Source of the DNA: Siphonodentalium dalli
Lineage: Eukaryota; Mollusca; Scaphopoda; Gadilida; Siphonodentaliidae
Assembly: GCA_032622095.1 (NCBI GenBank)
Contig: CP136067.1
Location: forward strand, 134,111,990 to 134,175,989
Length of the DNA: 64,000 bases
Direction of reading: 5' to 3'
In this document: positions 13,901-24,144 of the stretch, in pieces
Position numbering within the stretch: the first letter of the stretch is position 1
Layout of the letters: each line of letters opens with the position of its first letter
Translations under genes and position numbers: made by a program
Notes under the pieces: generated by a model
Database searches by the model: none
Seen by the model: only the letters and a program-made list of their open reading frames with translations
What the model was told of the DNA's origin: nothing

Positions 13901-16900
13901 AGTACCAGTCAGAAGAAGTGGCATATTGAGGCGCGCCTTTATTGCAATATTGAGCGCGCTTAATTTCGAAAAAGGCGCAAATATAGCGCAATACCAAACA
14001 TCTGTCGCGGTTATTATTGTGATATTGAACGCAAAATATTGCGATATTAAGCGCGCTAAATTTCATACAGACCCGATAGCGTTATATTGATATTAGATAA
14101 ATATTGCGCATATATTGTACATATAGCATTTACAACTATAATTATATACAAATCTAAAACATTGTCTCTATTTATGCAATAAACAATATAGAAGAAGCAA
14201 TACTTTGATTTAAATATCACAATTTTGAGCTCAAGATGTTGCAATATTAAAGGCGAAATATTGCGATATTAAGCGCAAAATATAACAATAATATCGCAAG
14301 CGGCGCGCTTATAAGCGTTTCCAGTTCAATATTAATGCGAAAATAGCGCGATTAAAATACCACTTCTTTTGACTGGTACTGTAACGACGGAAGCTGCGCT
14401 GCAGCATTAATTCAATTCATTGGATAAAAGCCAAACATTCATCGTGATCCAAAATATGAAGAAATAACATAGAGTAACACAAATAACAATTCACATCTAC
14501 ATATTAAATACATAATCATATAAAATGTTGAGTACAGAATATTGAATACAGGTATCTAACTCACTGTATTTTTCGGCCGACGTTTCGGATAGTAGTTTCC
14601 TACTCTATAACATAATCATATTTCATATATAGAGGATATGAAATGAGTGTTTCTCTCATATGATATTTATGAAACGAATCTAAGAATGTTCAGTTTTCTC
14701 GAGCCTCCGGCGAGAGAAAACTGAAAATTCGTGACGAGTTTCATAAATATCATATGAGAGAAACACGAATTACATATTCTATTTATCATATGACACCTAT
14801 AAATTGATTATGATGTCCAAAACGCACACAAATCACTAAATAGCTATATGACATCGGCAGCAAAAGGTTAATGTGACGTCACTTCATTGCACCGGAAGCC
14901 CAATTACACCTGGTGAACTAGCAGAAATAATTGTGCACGCGAAGATATAGTGCGCTATTCTGTTCTCAGTTTGTGACATTATATCGTATGTTTATTAGAT
15001 AAATGCGAATTACATTTTATATTTATCGTATAACAATGTCCAAAACTATATATTTCAAGATTATAATTGCGAGAATTTCAACATCGCGTCGATTCGTGTA
15101 TTTGTGCGCACGAATTTAACCTGCATTTAGTCAGAGATGCGGCTCGGCCCCCGACTGCCATTCATCCAATCAGAGCACACTTTTGTCAACAAACCGATCA
15201 AATTATCGGAAGGTGATATGAATTAGTAATAGATATGAAATTGATTTATGACATAGTTTCCAACGTAAATAATGATTGAGTCATATGATAAAAAGGAATA
15301 TTATGTTCAATTTTCAGATAATTGATTTCTTGCTTAATCAGTGGCGCTGGTGTATAGTTGTCTGAACGATTCTTGCTCTATACCGTTTCACGAATACTGA
15401 TTTGATTGCCACTAATATAGATACATATTAAGGCCGCACGACGATCACAATTTAAGAAAATAATCTCAGAATAATGGAGGAGCCGAGATACGATCGCGAA
15501 ATATTTATATATGATGTATTGGTGGGTTTTGTTGAACATCCAACAAAACCATAATCGTAACAACGGATACGGTAAAACGACAAGGAATAGAAAGAACACA
15601 AATTATAGTGACGTAGTACCCTATTCTTAATACTTGTCTGTTGTCATACATTATGTGAAAGGTGTCTATTATTCCAATGCAGTTGGCAAAAATGTTCTCA
15701 GTAGTCTTGCATAACAATGGGGAGCCATACAATTTAGATAGGGTGGATTCGTCGTCTCAGTGCTGCCCTACTAAACACTGTTGGACTGTCAGTCGATTTA
15801 TGTGGCTTATGTTGTCATTATGTTGTAATAAACTATCGCAATTAACAAAAACAGATATTCCCATGCAATTGAAGGCATGAGCGCCACTCGCGTAGAGAAG
15901 TTCCGATCAGTATATTCTCCTTACATTCATTCTCGGATGTCCACGGTTGATATGACGCGGCGGCTCGTTTTTGTTTGAACATATTTTATTGATCATCCCA
16001 GAAATTATTATCACACAAAAATTCGATTACAGCAACATATGATGATCAACGGGGACTGAAGCACAAGTTATTACAACTAACTAAATGTTTTAGGCATGTT
16101 CGATTGTTTTACTCGACGGTTTATAGTTGCAATACATCCAAAACAGGTCTGGCTGAACACAGGTGAAGCCGAATATGACGATCGCGAACCCGCCACTTAA
16201 AGATAATCTAGACGTAACTCTGATTTAGCTGTCAAACGGCAGTATATAAACCATATCAAATCCAGTCGGAAGTCGGGATTTTTTTACCCTGTGCCAATGC
16301 ATTCTCTTATATATGCGAGTCGACCATATGTCGCCTCGCATATATAAGAGAATGCATTGGCCTAACAATTTTTTATCATGTTTTTTAAATAAATGTTTCT
16401 TACAATGTTAAGGACAGAAAATAAAAAAAACATCCATTACCCTGCAGGGAGCCCCACACATATATAGAAGCATATAGAAGAGTGTCGTCTGCTCATGTTT
16501 GTCTGGGGCTCTCTATGGGTGAAATTATAAAATTGTTAAAGAATACAAGAACAAATTATTAAAATTGTAAAAAATTGTTAGGCCAATGCATTCTCTTATA
16601 TATGCGAGGCGACCTATGGTCGACTCGCATATATAAGAGAATGCATTGGCACAGGGTAAAACAAATCCCGACTTCCCCCTAAAGTCTCCATAGCTATGTA
16701 CGACATTAATGAGTTGATGTTTTTGCAGGGATCGTGAGTCAGCAGGAATTTTACAAATCACCATGGCTCTTTGAAGGAATGGAAGGTACGTCACTATTTA
16801 TAAAGTTCAGTGTTTGTGTTCCACTTTTTTTCCATCTATGGCCGACCGCAGCTCGGGGTCAAGATATGTAGATATGTTAAATACGTGTTTATTACATTAT

Positions 16901-19900
16901 ACTTCAAGCTGACTCAACCACCACACACATTTGAAGAATGTATTATTAAGTTATTATTGTCGAACAATAAAACAATAATGGATGTACCATTTCGTAAAAC
17001 CCGCCGCCTGAACTACGCGAAAATATCAACAAACAGTCCGCCAATCGTCCCGAACAAACAAACAAACGAGAATAATTTTGCTAACGCGAGTAAATATATT
17101 TGATTTATATGAAGCCTGTTCTCCCAAAAACTAGCGCATTATCTGCTTATAATAAACCTTGTTTTAGGTAGATAATCTGCTTACAATCGCATAATTTTGA
17201 GTCGATAATATACTAACAATGAGAACATTTTAGTCACATTATCGACTAACAATGAGTCGATTCTAAGCAGATTATGTGCGCATAATGACGCAAATTATCA
17301 AACTCGCGAGTTTTCCGGTGTACGCCCCTTTAACAGGTGTTTTCACTGTGCTCGCGTCATAAAACGGAACACCGGGTAAGAGTCCATTATCTACTTATTT
17401 CAGAATCAAATAATCACATTTTGTACCTATTTCACATTATAGACCGATTATGTGCGTATTTCTGCGATGATATGTTGTTAAATAGAGTGACGTTGGGCGC
17501 TGGAAATTATGATACACAATTCATTAAAATACCTGCTTTGAGCAAATGTATTCAGGGGGAGTCTGCTAAAAAAATCCGTATATAGGGCCGGGGTGGGTGG
17601 GTGGTCCAGAGGCCGAAAAAATCGTGCTTGTAATTTTTTTCCAAAATGGTTTTTTTTCAAACAATTTACAAGTACTGACCATGTAATGTTGTTTGTAAGC
17701 ATGTTAGTACCATGCTTGTTGGTATAGGGCTATATATGCAGCTATAGTGACTCTTTAGCCTCATATTTTGCAACATTCTGAATTTCACAGGATCCCGGCC
17801 CACTTCACAGTGGACCACCGTAATAGCGTTCAGGAAACTTAACCCATGGTTGAGTTATAATAATGCAAAACGTGTTTACGGATGGAACAAGGCCGATAAC
17901 TCTGGTATGCATTGATAGGCGAAACCTGTGATATGCAGTAATATGTGCATACATCCTTCCCCTATCATTCTGGTCTATCACCATACCAAACCACATCAAA
18001 ATTCGACAACCGACACTTAACTTATATTGCAAAAACTTTGTACAGACTGAATTTCATAAAGTCGAACAGGGCCCATAACTCTGGTAGGCATTGATGGTCA
18101 CAACCCGTGATATTATGCATATTCGTTCCCCATTTCTGATTCATCACCATGCCATAGGGCATCAAAATATGACAACCGACTCTTGAGTTATAATGCAAAA
18201 TGTTTGTATGGACGGACGCACGGACGGCTCGAGACGTCAACTATATACCCGCCGACTAATATCGGGGGGTATAATAACCATATATCTAGGTGTATACCTA
18301 ACCAAAAACAATTCCCTTCCCCCACCCCACCCGGTGGATAAGACTAAACAGTTCTTTGGTCATGCACAAATAACAGTGGAACCCCTGACCTGTTTACCAC
18401 TATTTACACTGGCCAGTGTTCTGTCGACACAACGCACTCGGTATATTAAGGCTATAATGGGGGCTAGGGCGATTTGTGACATATAGGACACCCCCACTTT
18501 CGAAGGTATACTGGATTGACTGCGTCCGTCCGGCCGTCCGTCACGCTTTCTCCCTCCGTGCGTCCGTCCGTGTGTCCGTCCGTCCGTCCGACCTCATAAC
18601 TCTAACAAATATGAACCGATTTCAATAATTTTTGGTATACATGCTTCTCACAATACCCTCTCTACATGATACGGCTAGGGATTGGCTCAAACTGTTTTTC
18701 GTAATATTACACTTCATTTTCGACTTATTTTGACTTACAAAATTATGTCTGACTTAATAACTTTTAACAAATATGAACCAATTTGAATAATATTTTTCTG
18801 TACAAGCTTCTTGTGACACCATATCGATATAATTAGTCCGAATTTTTCTTTAAAGTTAAAAATCTTTTTTGTTGAGTTTACGGATAATGCGGGTTGAATT
18901 TGCCACGGTGGGGGTATGCTAGCACTCGAGTGCACACCTCTTGTTATTGGTGTTAGATACTGAAAACACCAGGAAACACCTGGAAATACAGTTTATTTTT
19001 CGTTTTTATGATCTGTGATTACCAATTAAGCATATTATTGCTTGATTCTTAATGGTAAACAGCAAGAGTTTGCACCAAAAAAGTATAGTGGAATGGGATT
19101 GAAAGGCAGTTAACACAGTTATTGAAGAACGGCTAAAAAAACTCTGAAATTTTGATAAAAACATGAGAAAGGGGGCGGGTCCCCAAAACTTTGGAGGAAA
19201 TTTTTTTTTTGCACAAATGGGGTGGTGGGTCCCTCGGGGTCGGAAAAAAACTTTTTGGGCCCTATATGTGCAATTTGTTTCCAGACTCCCCCCTGATGTA
19301 TTCAGAAAATCCATGCAGCGCCCTCTCCGTTATCACTGCGTTAGATCATTGCCGGAAGGATGGAACTTTGCGGACCGATACTTCTATTTTTTGCGTATCG
19401 TCGGAACTTTATATTATCTTACTTGGTCGAGGTCAATTACTAAGGGCAAGGTCATTGGAGAAAAATACAACATATTTGTATATTTTATAGTATTTGTCTC
19501 ATATTCTACCAAACATATAGTGACACTGTCTGCATTAAAGAACAAACATTTATATAATCACATTTTAAGTACTACTTATTTCTTCCAAAAAAATTAATTA
19601 AAGCACTACTTTGTAATGGTATTTTGTGGGAAACTACATGCATAAAACGTCAATTATCTCTGTATTTTGGCCCCTTCGAAATACAGATTCATACACAAAA
19701 TATTGTCCATGATTTGGAGCAATTTTATTGGCCTCGGCCTTGGTGAATATTGACTTCCTCGGGTTGACAATTCCTCGTGTTAACCTCGAAACAATGCGAT
19801 AATTGTATAATATTAAACATACATTGATTTGAATTGCTCTGACCACTCGTCGTGAGAGTAAAGTTAAGCTCAATTGTAAACCTACGAGAAAACATGCATT

Positions 19901-21408
19901 TGCCAAAAACTATATTAAGACAAAAGTGTGGGCGTGAATAATCTTGCTCGCTGTGAAAATCAAAACAGAACGGCCATTTAACATATATGAATTACTAATT
20001 GATGTGCTAGACACAATTTTCTAACTGTTACAAACTGTTAACAATTGTTACAAGGGCTGGAGTTGTGTTAGGGGGTGACACACCTCAAAAACCCTCAACC
20101 CCTAGGTGCCGCTATACGTCCCTGGTTAGAGTAGCACATGTGGGTGATAAATGTGGGGGGGGGGGGTATACAATTTATGTTTATGCTATCATGCCCTTGG
20201 TGGAGCAAAAGCTCTGGCACTTATTGTATGTTAACCATATCTGTTCTAAATTGATTTCCCTTTCGTCTATATATAATTATACATTGGAGCTATCATTCCG
20301 AAAACACAAGCAAGCGAACAGACAATACAAGTGCAGCAAAATTCGTATTCATTGGTGGCAAATCTTCAGGTGACACGTTTGAATGACTAATTTTGAAAAT
20401 GCAGAATATGTGTCTTTGATTGTGTTATCGCTTATCCGAGTTACAAAATGTCACAAATTTTTGTACGATTGAGTCATGCCAGATAAATAATGGCTAATTT
20501 CGGGCAAATGTCAGTTTCACACTAACTTAGAAATAGTTTAACTTTTCCTAGCAAGATCTGTATAGATCCCGGGAATGGATATAACCTAATATATATGAAC
20601 TGAGGACAGCTGGCTTCTAGCAAATAATATAATTTTTATTCAGAATATCTTATCACACTCACTGGACAGTAAAATGTGCTATTTTTTTATAACATAATTA
20701 TCATGAAAACAATCGAAGCGTACCGAGAGGGATACATTTACCTTATTAGGACCACCAAAGGAAACTTTCACAAGAAATATCACAGCAATTTACGCTCGGC
20801 TACATTAGATATTATGCATTTATTGACAAATAATATGCCACATATTCATTGTATCTGTATTTTATTTTCATAAAAACTCTTTGTAGTCTTAAAATCCGGT
20901 TATATAAATATTATGTTGTTGTTGTAATCGTGGACCGGAAGAGACACCCTATCTTTAAAGACGCATACATATATCTCACTGCGCATTGAGTAATCAAGTG
21001 TAATGCATGTAGTTTGTGGCGCACATCCCAGGACACCGCAGGCATTTGCGACCATTTGTCTGCAAAATGCATAGCATATTTGTCCAGGAGTATTTTGATC
21101 CCAGCAATTTCCAATATCGTAGCACTGTGACGTCATGTTGTGGCGCCAAGTGACATCGAAATAGTTCACTTCAACTGAGTAGTAATATCACAATTACCAT
21201 AATCATTGCAATAGTTCATCTATAACTGAGTGATTTAACACAACTTTGTGGCAACTACAATCGAGATTGAACGCATATATAATCATAAACATGTATAGTC
21301 ATATGTGCGTATAATAAAACTACATGCTTTCGTTCTTTTATTACAGATGGTGCACCGTTGGCTCTCAAATTGGCTGCTCGATCCCTCACCCATCGTTACA
21401 GAGGGTAG
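4692..21408 (+). CDS. Gene 1: secreted Cys/Trp-rich peptide precursor with C-terminal EF-hand domain (4 exons)
   Basis: Coding exons are 4692..4964, 13164..13326, 16729..16785 and 21347..21408, giving 184 residues. All junctions have GT/AG borders; the phases are 0, 1 and 1. Visible parts in order: signal peptide (about 1-21); propeptide ending RSKR at 48-51 (furin type); a 36-residue peptide with C56, C61, C65, C78, C82 and six Trp, including C-W-W-D-C; GGRRKR at 86-91, a second basic cleavage site; then a domain with C111, C120, C138 and one EF-hand loop at 141-152 (D141, D143, N145, G146, V148, S149, E152); and a tail ending HRYRG. The sequence shows a secreted, probably multiply cleaved precursor with a calcium-binding site. 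A role in defence, venom or biomineralisation is only a guess; I do not recognise the family. Gene 2 on the opposite strand supports every exon by homology. Confidence 0.82.
4990..5276 (+). mobile_element. TTAA-flanked MITE family A, partial copy in gene 1 intron 1
   Basis: Starts after TTAA (4986-4989) with AGGTACGGTTGGCC and runs to GAGCGTTTATGCC; the other terminus is absent. Fuller copies are at 8346-9314 and, inverted, at 56999-57478. It begins only 25 bp after the exon 1 donor site and provides most of the open frame beyond that donor. Confidence 0.65.
6205..6500. repeat. Degenerate GGTACTCTGGAGTACCTA minisatellite
   Basis: Repeated semi-palindromic units of the type ATAGGTACTCNNGAGTACCTAT, spaced 25-40 bp, flanked by the direct repeat ATTCTTAAAACAATAGGT (or TCTTAAAACAATAGGTGG) near 6205 and 6443. 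Confidence 0.6.
6760..7860. repeat. Duplicated region with GCGATAAATCGCAAAC minisatellite
   Basis: A unit of about 640 bp (CCTGCATGTGGAGTAAA ... CAAACATCTTAAACAGGTCTGGGTGAA) at about 6765-7400 recurs at about 7410-7860. Within each copy lie many variants of CAAACCTTTGCGATAAATCG at irregular spacing, in both orientations. AAACAGGTCTG marks the start of each sub-block (6884, 7048, 7395, 7528). Confidence 0.7.
8346..9314 (+). mobile_element. TTAA-flanked MITE family A, copy interrupted by a second MITE
   Basis: ATGTACGGTTGGCCTTGG follows TTAA at 8342-8345, and the opposite end is AAGGCCTCACGTGCCTTTA near 9299-9314. The element matches the copies at 4990 and 57478 but is split at 8522-8998 by a complete second element. 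Confidence 0.7.
8526..8994. mobile_element. TTAA-flanked MITE family B, nested
   Basis: Terminal inverted repeats AGGTACTCAATCCG ... CGGATTGAGTACCT with TTAA at both edges (8522-8525 and 8995-8998). Internal inverted pieces include TTTGATTCGAGTCGAGGAA and TTCCTCGACTCGAATCAAA. Relatives lie at 33714-34196 and near 40340-40496. Confidence 0.8.
9990..11376. mobile_element. Mutator-like foldback element with iterated ATTCCGAAGGTTC ends
   Basis: Both ends are tandem runs of a 14-bp unit (TATTCCGAAGGTTC and variants) in inverted orientation, 9999-10090 and 11275-11365. A 9-bp direct repeat AATCCAGAC flanks the element (9981-9989 and 11377-11385), and the termini read GGG...CCC. A 9-bp target site with long inverted ends fits Mutator-type elements, but there is no transposase, so the class is inferred. 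Length 1387 bp. Confidence 0.75.
10374..10897. mobile_element. Inner inverted-repeat element
   Basis: AAGGCCCACTTAATTTTCGA near 10374 is matched inverted by TCGAAAATTAAGTGGGCCTT near 10877. It sits within the 9990-11376 element and holds a G17 tract (10601-10617). It may be a separate nested insertion or an inner arm of the host element. Confidence 0.55.
11640..13160. other. Remaining intron 1 sequence of gene 1
   Basis: AT-rich. The motif TGGCAAAAATA is repeated at 11828-11875 and TTGGCAAAT / TTTTGCAAAA recurs near 12290-12315, hinting at another decayed element. No exon-like content was seen. Confidence 0.4.
13164..13326 (+). CDS. Gene 1 exon 2: start of the EF-hand domain
   Basis: Begins after a pyrimidine-rich TTTATTTACAG acceptor and ends at donor GTGCGT (13327), 163 nt, phase 0 in and phase 1 out. 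It encodes residues 92-145 plus the first base of G146: a basic start (SVRRQ), the stretch VPVALDYNSW shared with gene 2, C111, C120 and C138, and the first half of the EF-hand loop (D-R-D-R-N). Its gene 2 counterpart is exactly the same length. Confidence 0.87.
13900..14381. mobile_element. Mariner-like MITE, complete copy
   Basis: Ends CAGTACCAGTCAGAAGAAGTGG ... CCACTTCTTTTGACTGGTACTG with TA at both edges (13898-13899, 14382-14383). The interior is built from AATATTGCGATATTAAGCGCGC-type repeats on both strands. Other copies: 46468-47167, and partial ones near 4115, 35057 and 37855. The CAGTACC ends and TA target fit the Tc1/mariner superfamily. Confidence 0.8.
14640..14770. repeat. Hairpin-forming nested inverted repeat
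   Basis: Outer arms GTGTTTCTCTCATATGATAT (14647 on) and its near-perfect complement ending at 14766, with an inner palindrome CAGTTTTCTCG...CGAGAGAAAACTG (14691-14723). Related ATTACATWTTATATTTATC pieces at 14770-14800 and 15009-15035 suggest a larger decayed element. Confidence 0.7.
16268..16676. mobile_element. Foldback element with nested palindromes, just before exon 3
   Basis: Arms of about 105 bp: GGAAGTCGGGATTT...ACCCTGTGCCAATGC at the left is mirrored at the right. Each arm contains its own palindrome (AATGCATTCTCTTATATATG against CATATATAAGAGAATGCATT). The same AATGCATTCTCTTATATATG unit recurs at 21600-21870, 33330-33440 and 55890-56030. Confidence 0.75.
16729..16785 (+). CDS. Gene 1 exon 3: second half of the EF-hand
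   Basis: A 57-nt exon between TTTTTGCAG and donor GTACGT (16786), phase 1 in and out. It completes the loop as G-I-V-S-Q-Q-E and continues with FYKSPWLFEGME, the exiting helix. The EF-hand is only visible once exons 2 and 3 are joined, which supports the splice. A 409-bp inverted repeat ends 53 bp upstream of this exon. Confidence 0.87.
16990..17340. other. Intron 3 stretch with repeated AATCTGCTTA / GACTAACAATGAG motifs
   Basis: TTATCTGCTTATAAT, ATAATCTGCTTACAAT, TCTAAGCAGATTATGTG and several CGA(C/T)TAACAATGAG-type pieces occur on both strands between 17130 and 17290. This looks like a small degraded inverted-repeat element. Confidence 0.4.
17815..18935. repeat. Dispersed repeat with TCCG-rich tract, two tandem units
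   Basis: ATAACTCTGGTAKGCATTGATRG... TGCAAAA is tandemly doubled (about 17815-18010 and 18020-18200), ending in GGACGGACGCACGGACGG. A second block, 18490-18935, starts with TCCGTCCGKCCG tracts (18524-18592) and has two diverged units AACAAATATGAACCRATTT about 160 bp apart. Repeats of this kind are common in molluscan noncoding DNA. Confidence 0.6.
19150..19310. repeat. Fragment related to the G-tract element at 60.6 kb
   Basis: GGTGGGTCCCTCGGGGTCGGAAAAAAACTTTTTGGGCCCTATATGTGCAAT-type sequence resembles the GGTGACCCACCACCCC and GTCGCGGAAAGAATTTACGTATAT region near 60660-60750 and the right end near 62530-62610. Confidence 0.35.
21347..21408 (+). CDS. Gene 1 exon 4: C-terminal end
   Basis: Follows CTTTTATTACAG and encodes the rest of D165 through G184, then TAG at 21406. 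The stretch GAPxALKxAARSLxHR is shared with gene 2 exon 4. After the TAG the frame stays open for 26 Lys/Glu-rich codons to TAA at 21487-21489. Gene 2 reads into a Lys-rich tail at the same point, so the TAG may be a derived truncation. Confidence 0.83.
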
Positions 21409-21547
21409 AAGGAACACAACAAGAAACATAGTCCCAAATTAAATCGAGAAGAGGAGACAAAAGATAAAATGGACGACCGGATCGACTAAGACGCTTTAAG
21501 ATGCGCCATCCGAGTGGACACCCATCAATTAAATAACCTGGTTTTAA

Positions 21548-21920
21548 CCCTTTCGTGGCGGGAGCTTCGCTGGTGCAGCATTAGAGATCCTAGCTGTGCC
21601 ATTGCATTCTATTATTTATGCGAGTCTCCAATCGGGAGCCTCGCAAATATAACAGAATGCTATAGCTTACAGTGTCAAGGGAAATATTGTTAGGCTAATA
21701 GGAGACTCGCAAGGGTTAATTCCGCAAGGGTTAATTCCTTGGCGTTGTTTTCCCATAGGAAGCCTCGCATATATAAGAAAATGCATTGTCCTAAAAATAT
21801 TTATCTTGAGCTTGTAAGCCAGTACATGGGAGGCTCCCTATGGGAGACTCGCATATGAAAGACAGTGCACTGGCACATTGCCATTAATGCTGCGCCAACG
21901 CATTTCCCGTCATGAAAGGG
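21548..21920. mobile_element. piggyBac-like MITE in the gene 1 3' region
   Basis: Ends CCCTTTCGTGGCGGGA ... TCCCGTCATGAAAGGG with TTAA on both sides (21544-21547, 21921-21924); CCCTTT ends and a TTAA target fit piggyBac. The interior holds degenerate copies of the AATGCATTCTNTTATATATGCGAG palindrome unit. Truncated relatives end near 33519 and 56088. Confidence 0.7.
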
Positions 21921-22004
21921 TTAAAGTGACTCAAACTGTTTCTGAAAAAATGATATTTGAACTTAGTTCTCCTTGTACTTCTCAATATCTATATTTGATC
22001 AGAG

Positions 22005-22010
22005 AATAAA
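22005..22010 (+). terminator. Candidate poly(A) signal for gene 1
   Basis: AATAAA 597 nt after the stop codon. About 377 nt of that distance is the TTAA-flanked MITE and one copy of its target site, so before the insertion the spacing would have been near 220 nt. No closer AATAAA was seen after the stop. Confidence 0.3.
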
Positions 22011-22579
22011 ACAAATCATAAAACAAGTAATCATTTTATTCTGCGGATGTCAAAACGAAGCATTCATTTCGTGAGCATACTGCGGATACCTTTGTGTAAC
22101 GTGACTAATATGGATATAGTTTCATGCGACATAATCATTGCAGGGGTTTGTGTGGTGACTCTCTCAAACTTTGATCTAAATTTTCAACAGTTATAAATAT
22201 CAGGGCTGGCATACTCCGCTACAACATTGGTTGGAAATTTTACACCAAATATTATAGATTTGAATTGGTCTTATTGTTTTGTTTTACAACCAGTACTTAA
22301 TGGGGAATATGTTGTTTTCATACCAACATCTGCGTATTTTTTACTTTTGGTCAAAATTGTGGTCTGAAATGGTTGTCATGCAATTGGAAGTTTTAAAATC
22401 TTAGGGGGTGTCAGATTGGGAATTTTCAATACTTGGACAGTTGGAAGTACCAGTTGGATAGTTCCAATCAAAGGGGCGAACATGGAAGTTTGATCTGGAT
22501 GAAGGGGATGCAATTGGGAATATCAAGCCCCCCCCCCAGCGGAGACCCTCATAATAACCATTTCCCAGTTTCGTGGACA

Positions 22580-23300
22580 TAGCGTCGGATCAGTGCTATA
22601 AGGTCGTAACCCATTTTTTCAACTTTCCGAGAATATGAAGGTTGAAGTTTTCAGACAATATTTCTCCTAATGTTGACAAAGCAGGACGTATTGTTGTATG
22701 TATCCCAATGAAAACTGACATTAGCTGACCATTGAACCACATATTTTTTCTGTTTACTCCCTCGTTTTCTTTTAAAAAGCAATAACTTGTTTGGAGATAC
22801 GACCTTTTGCGTACGCCAACGACTATTGGTTTCCGTGCTATAAGGAAGTTGTGCTAATAAATACAGATTAAGCTAAATATGGTGGCAATCGCATGTGTCT
22901 ATGAACTAAACAGTGCCTATTCTACAATTTGAATATTCTCTCATGTGCATCATAATACAGAAATTTGTGGAACAATCACACAATTTAAATCACCAAATGA
23001 TCACGTGACTAACATGGAGATACGACCATATAGTACATATTTGAGAATTTACAAACACAAAACAGAGTCACGTGGACAATCTGTAGCATCCGATTGGCTG
23101 CTGTTGGACATACGACATTATAGCACCAATAATTGTGAAGATCGCTGGAGATACGACATTTGTGTCACTGGTTTGTGAGAATATTTGCCTTCCAATGGAA
23201 ACAGTTTGGCCCATCGGATTGGATTTTTTCTCACGATTCGAATGATATCAAATACTCATTTCACGCCAAAATGGAGTTACGACCTTATAGCACTGATGCG
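22580..23300. repeat. Degenerate GGAGATACGACCTTATAGCAC repeat, only in copy 1
   Basis: Variants of GAGATACGAC-(C/A)TTATAGCAC occur near 22794, 23018, 23107, 23145 and 23272, and inverted near 22590 (AGTGCTATAAGGTCGTA), at roughly 100-bp spacing. Several are followed by TTGG and GATTGG. Copy 2 of the tandem duplication lacks this whole stretch. Confidence 0.55.
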
Positions 23301-24144
23301 ACGAATTAGGTTTATTTATTTTCGGCAGTATGTATTTCTTGCATGTAAATTCAAGATTTTGCTGCGCTTAATTGTAGCACAATCGGTATTGACGCCAGAT
23401 TCAGCGACAAAACGGCATCTTACAGGGCGGCTAACATTTAAAAATAGATAGGTTCGTCACAAAGCAGTTCTGGGTAAGCCTGACTCCAATAGCTACGCAA
23501 TACTTGGTCCTGAGAAAATGCACGTGTCTCCAATAACCAAATAGCTCTGTGTCCGAAATAAATAACGTCTGATACTACCCGTGCATTATGACACCACATC
23601 ACATATATATAGCTTTACCAGTGACATATATCGCCTGTATAATTATTATCCGATGATTCAGATTGGCACTATTTTTAGTTTACTGTATAGAGATTCCAAC
23701 ACTCGCCCGAATGGCTACATCGCGTTGTTGATACTAAGTTGTGATTGGCTGCCACTGACGTAATGCTTACTTGTGGTAATAGGGATCCCCTGAAATATTC
23801 CAGACTCAGTACAGCGTAAAAGCTGTCGAGTCTGTGTTTTAACCAGAACTGGTTACAAAGCTACGTCACATGATTGTGCATCGATCTCTAGGAAGTGTGC
23901 TTGACTACAAACTCGATCGGAAGCGATCACTAGTCTAGTTCAGATTTGTGTGCACTTTCCCATGATACACAACGAATAGTCCTGGCATTTACTCATCGCA
24001 TCTTCGTTGTGTCAACTCGTGCAATTCCGTGTGCAGAACGTAGTTTTTTTTTTAAATAAAGGAATAGCGACATCATTATATCTCATCAACAGGAGTTACA
24101 GTCCGGTAATTAAACTGAACTACAGTTATTTGCCTCAAATAGCC

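Noticed and set aside
19163-19597. 144-codon frame as a gene
   Set aside because: Its first part is a repeat related to the 60.6-62.6 kb element; the remainder has no recognisable features.
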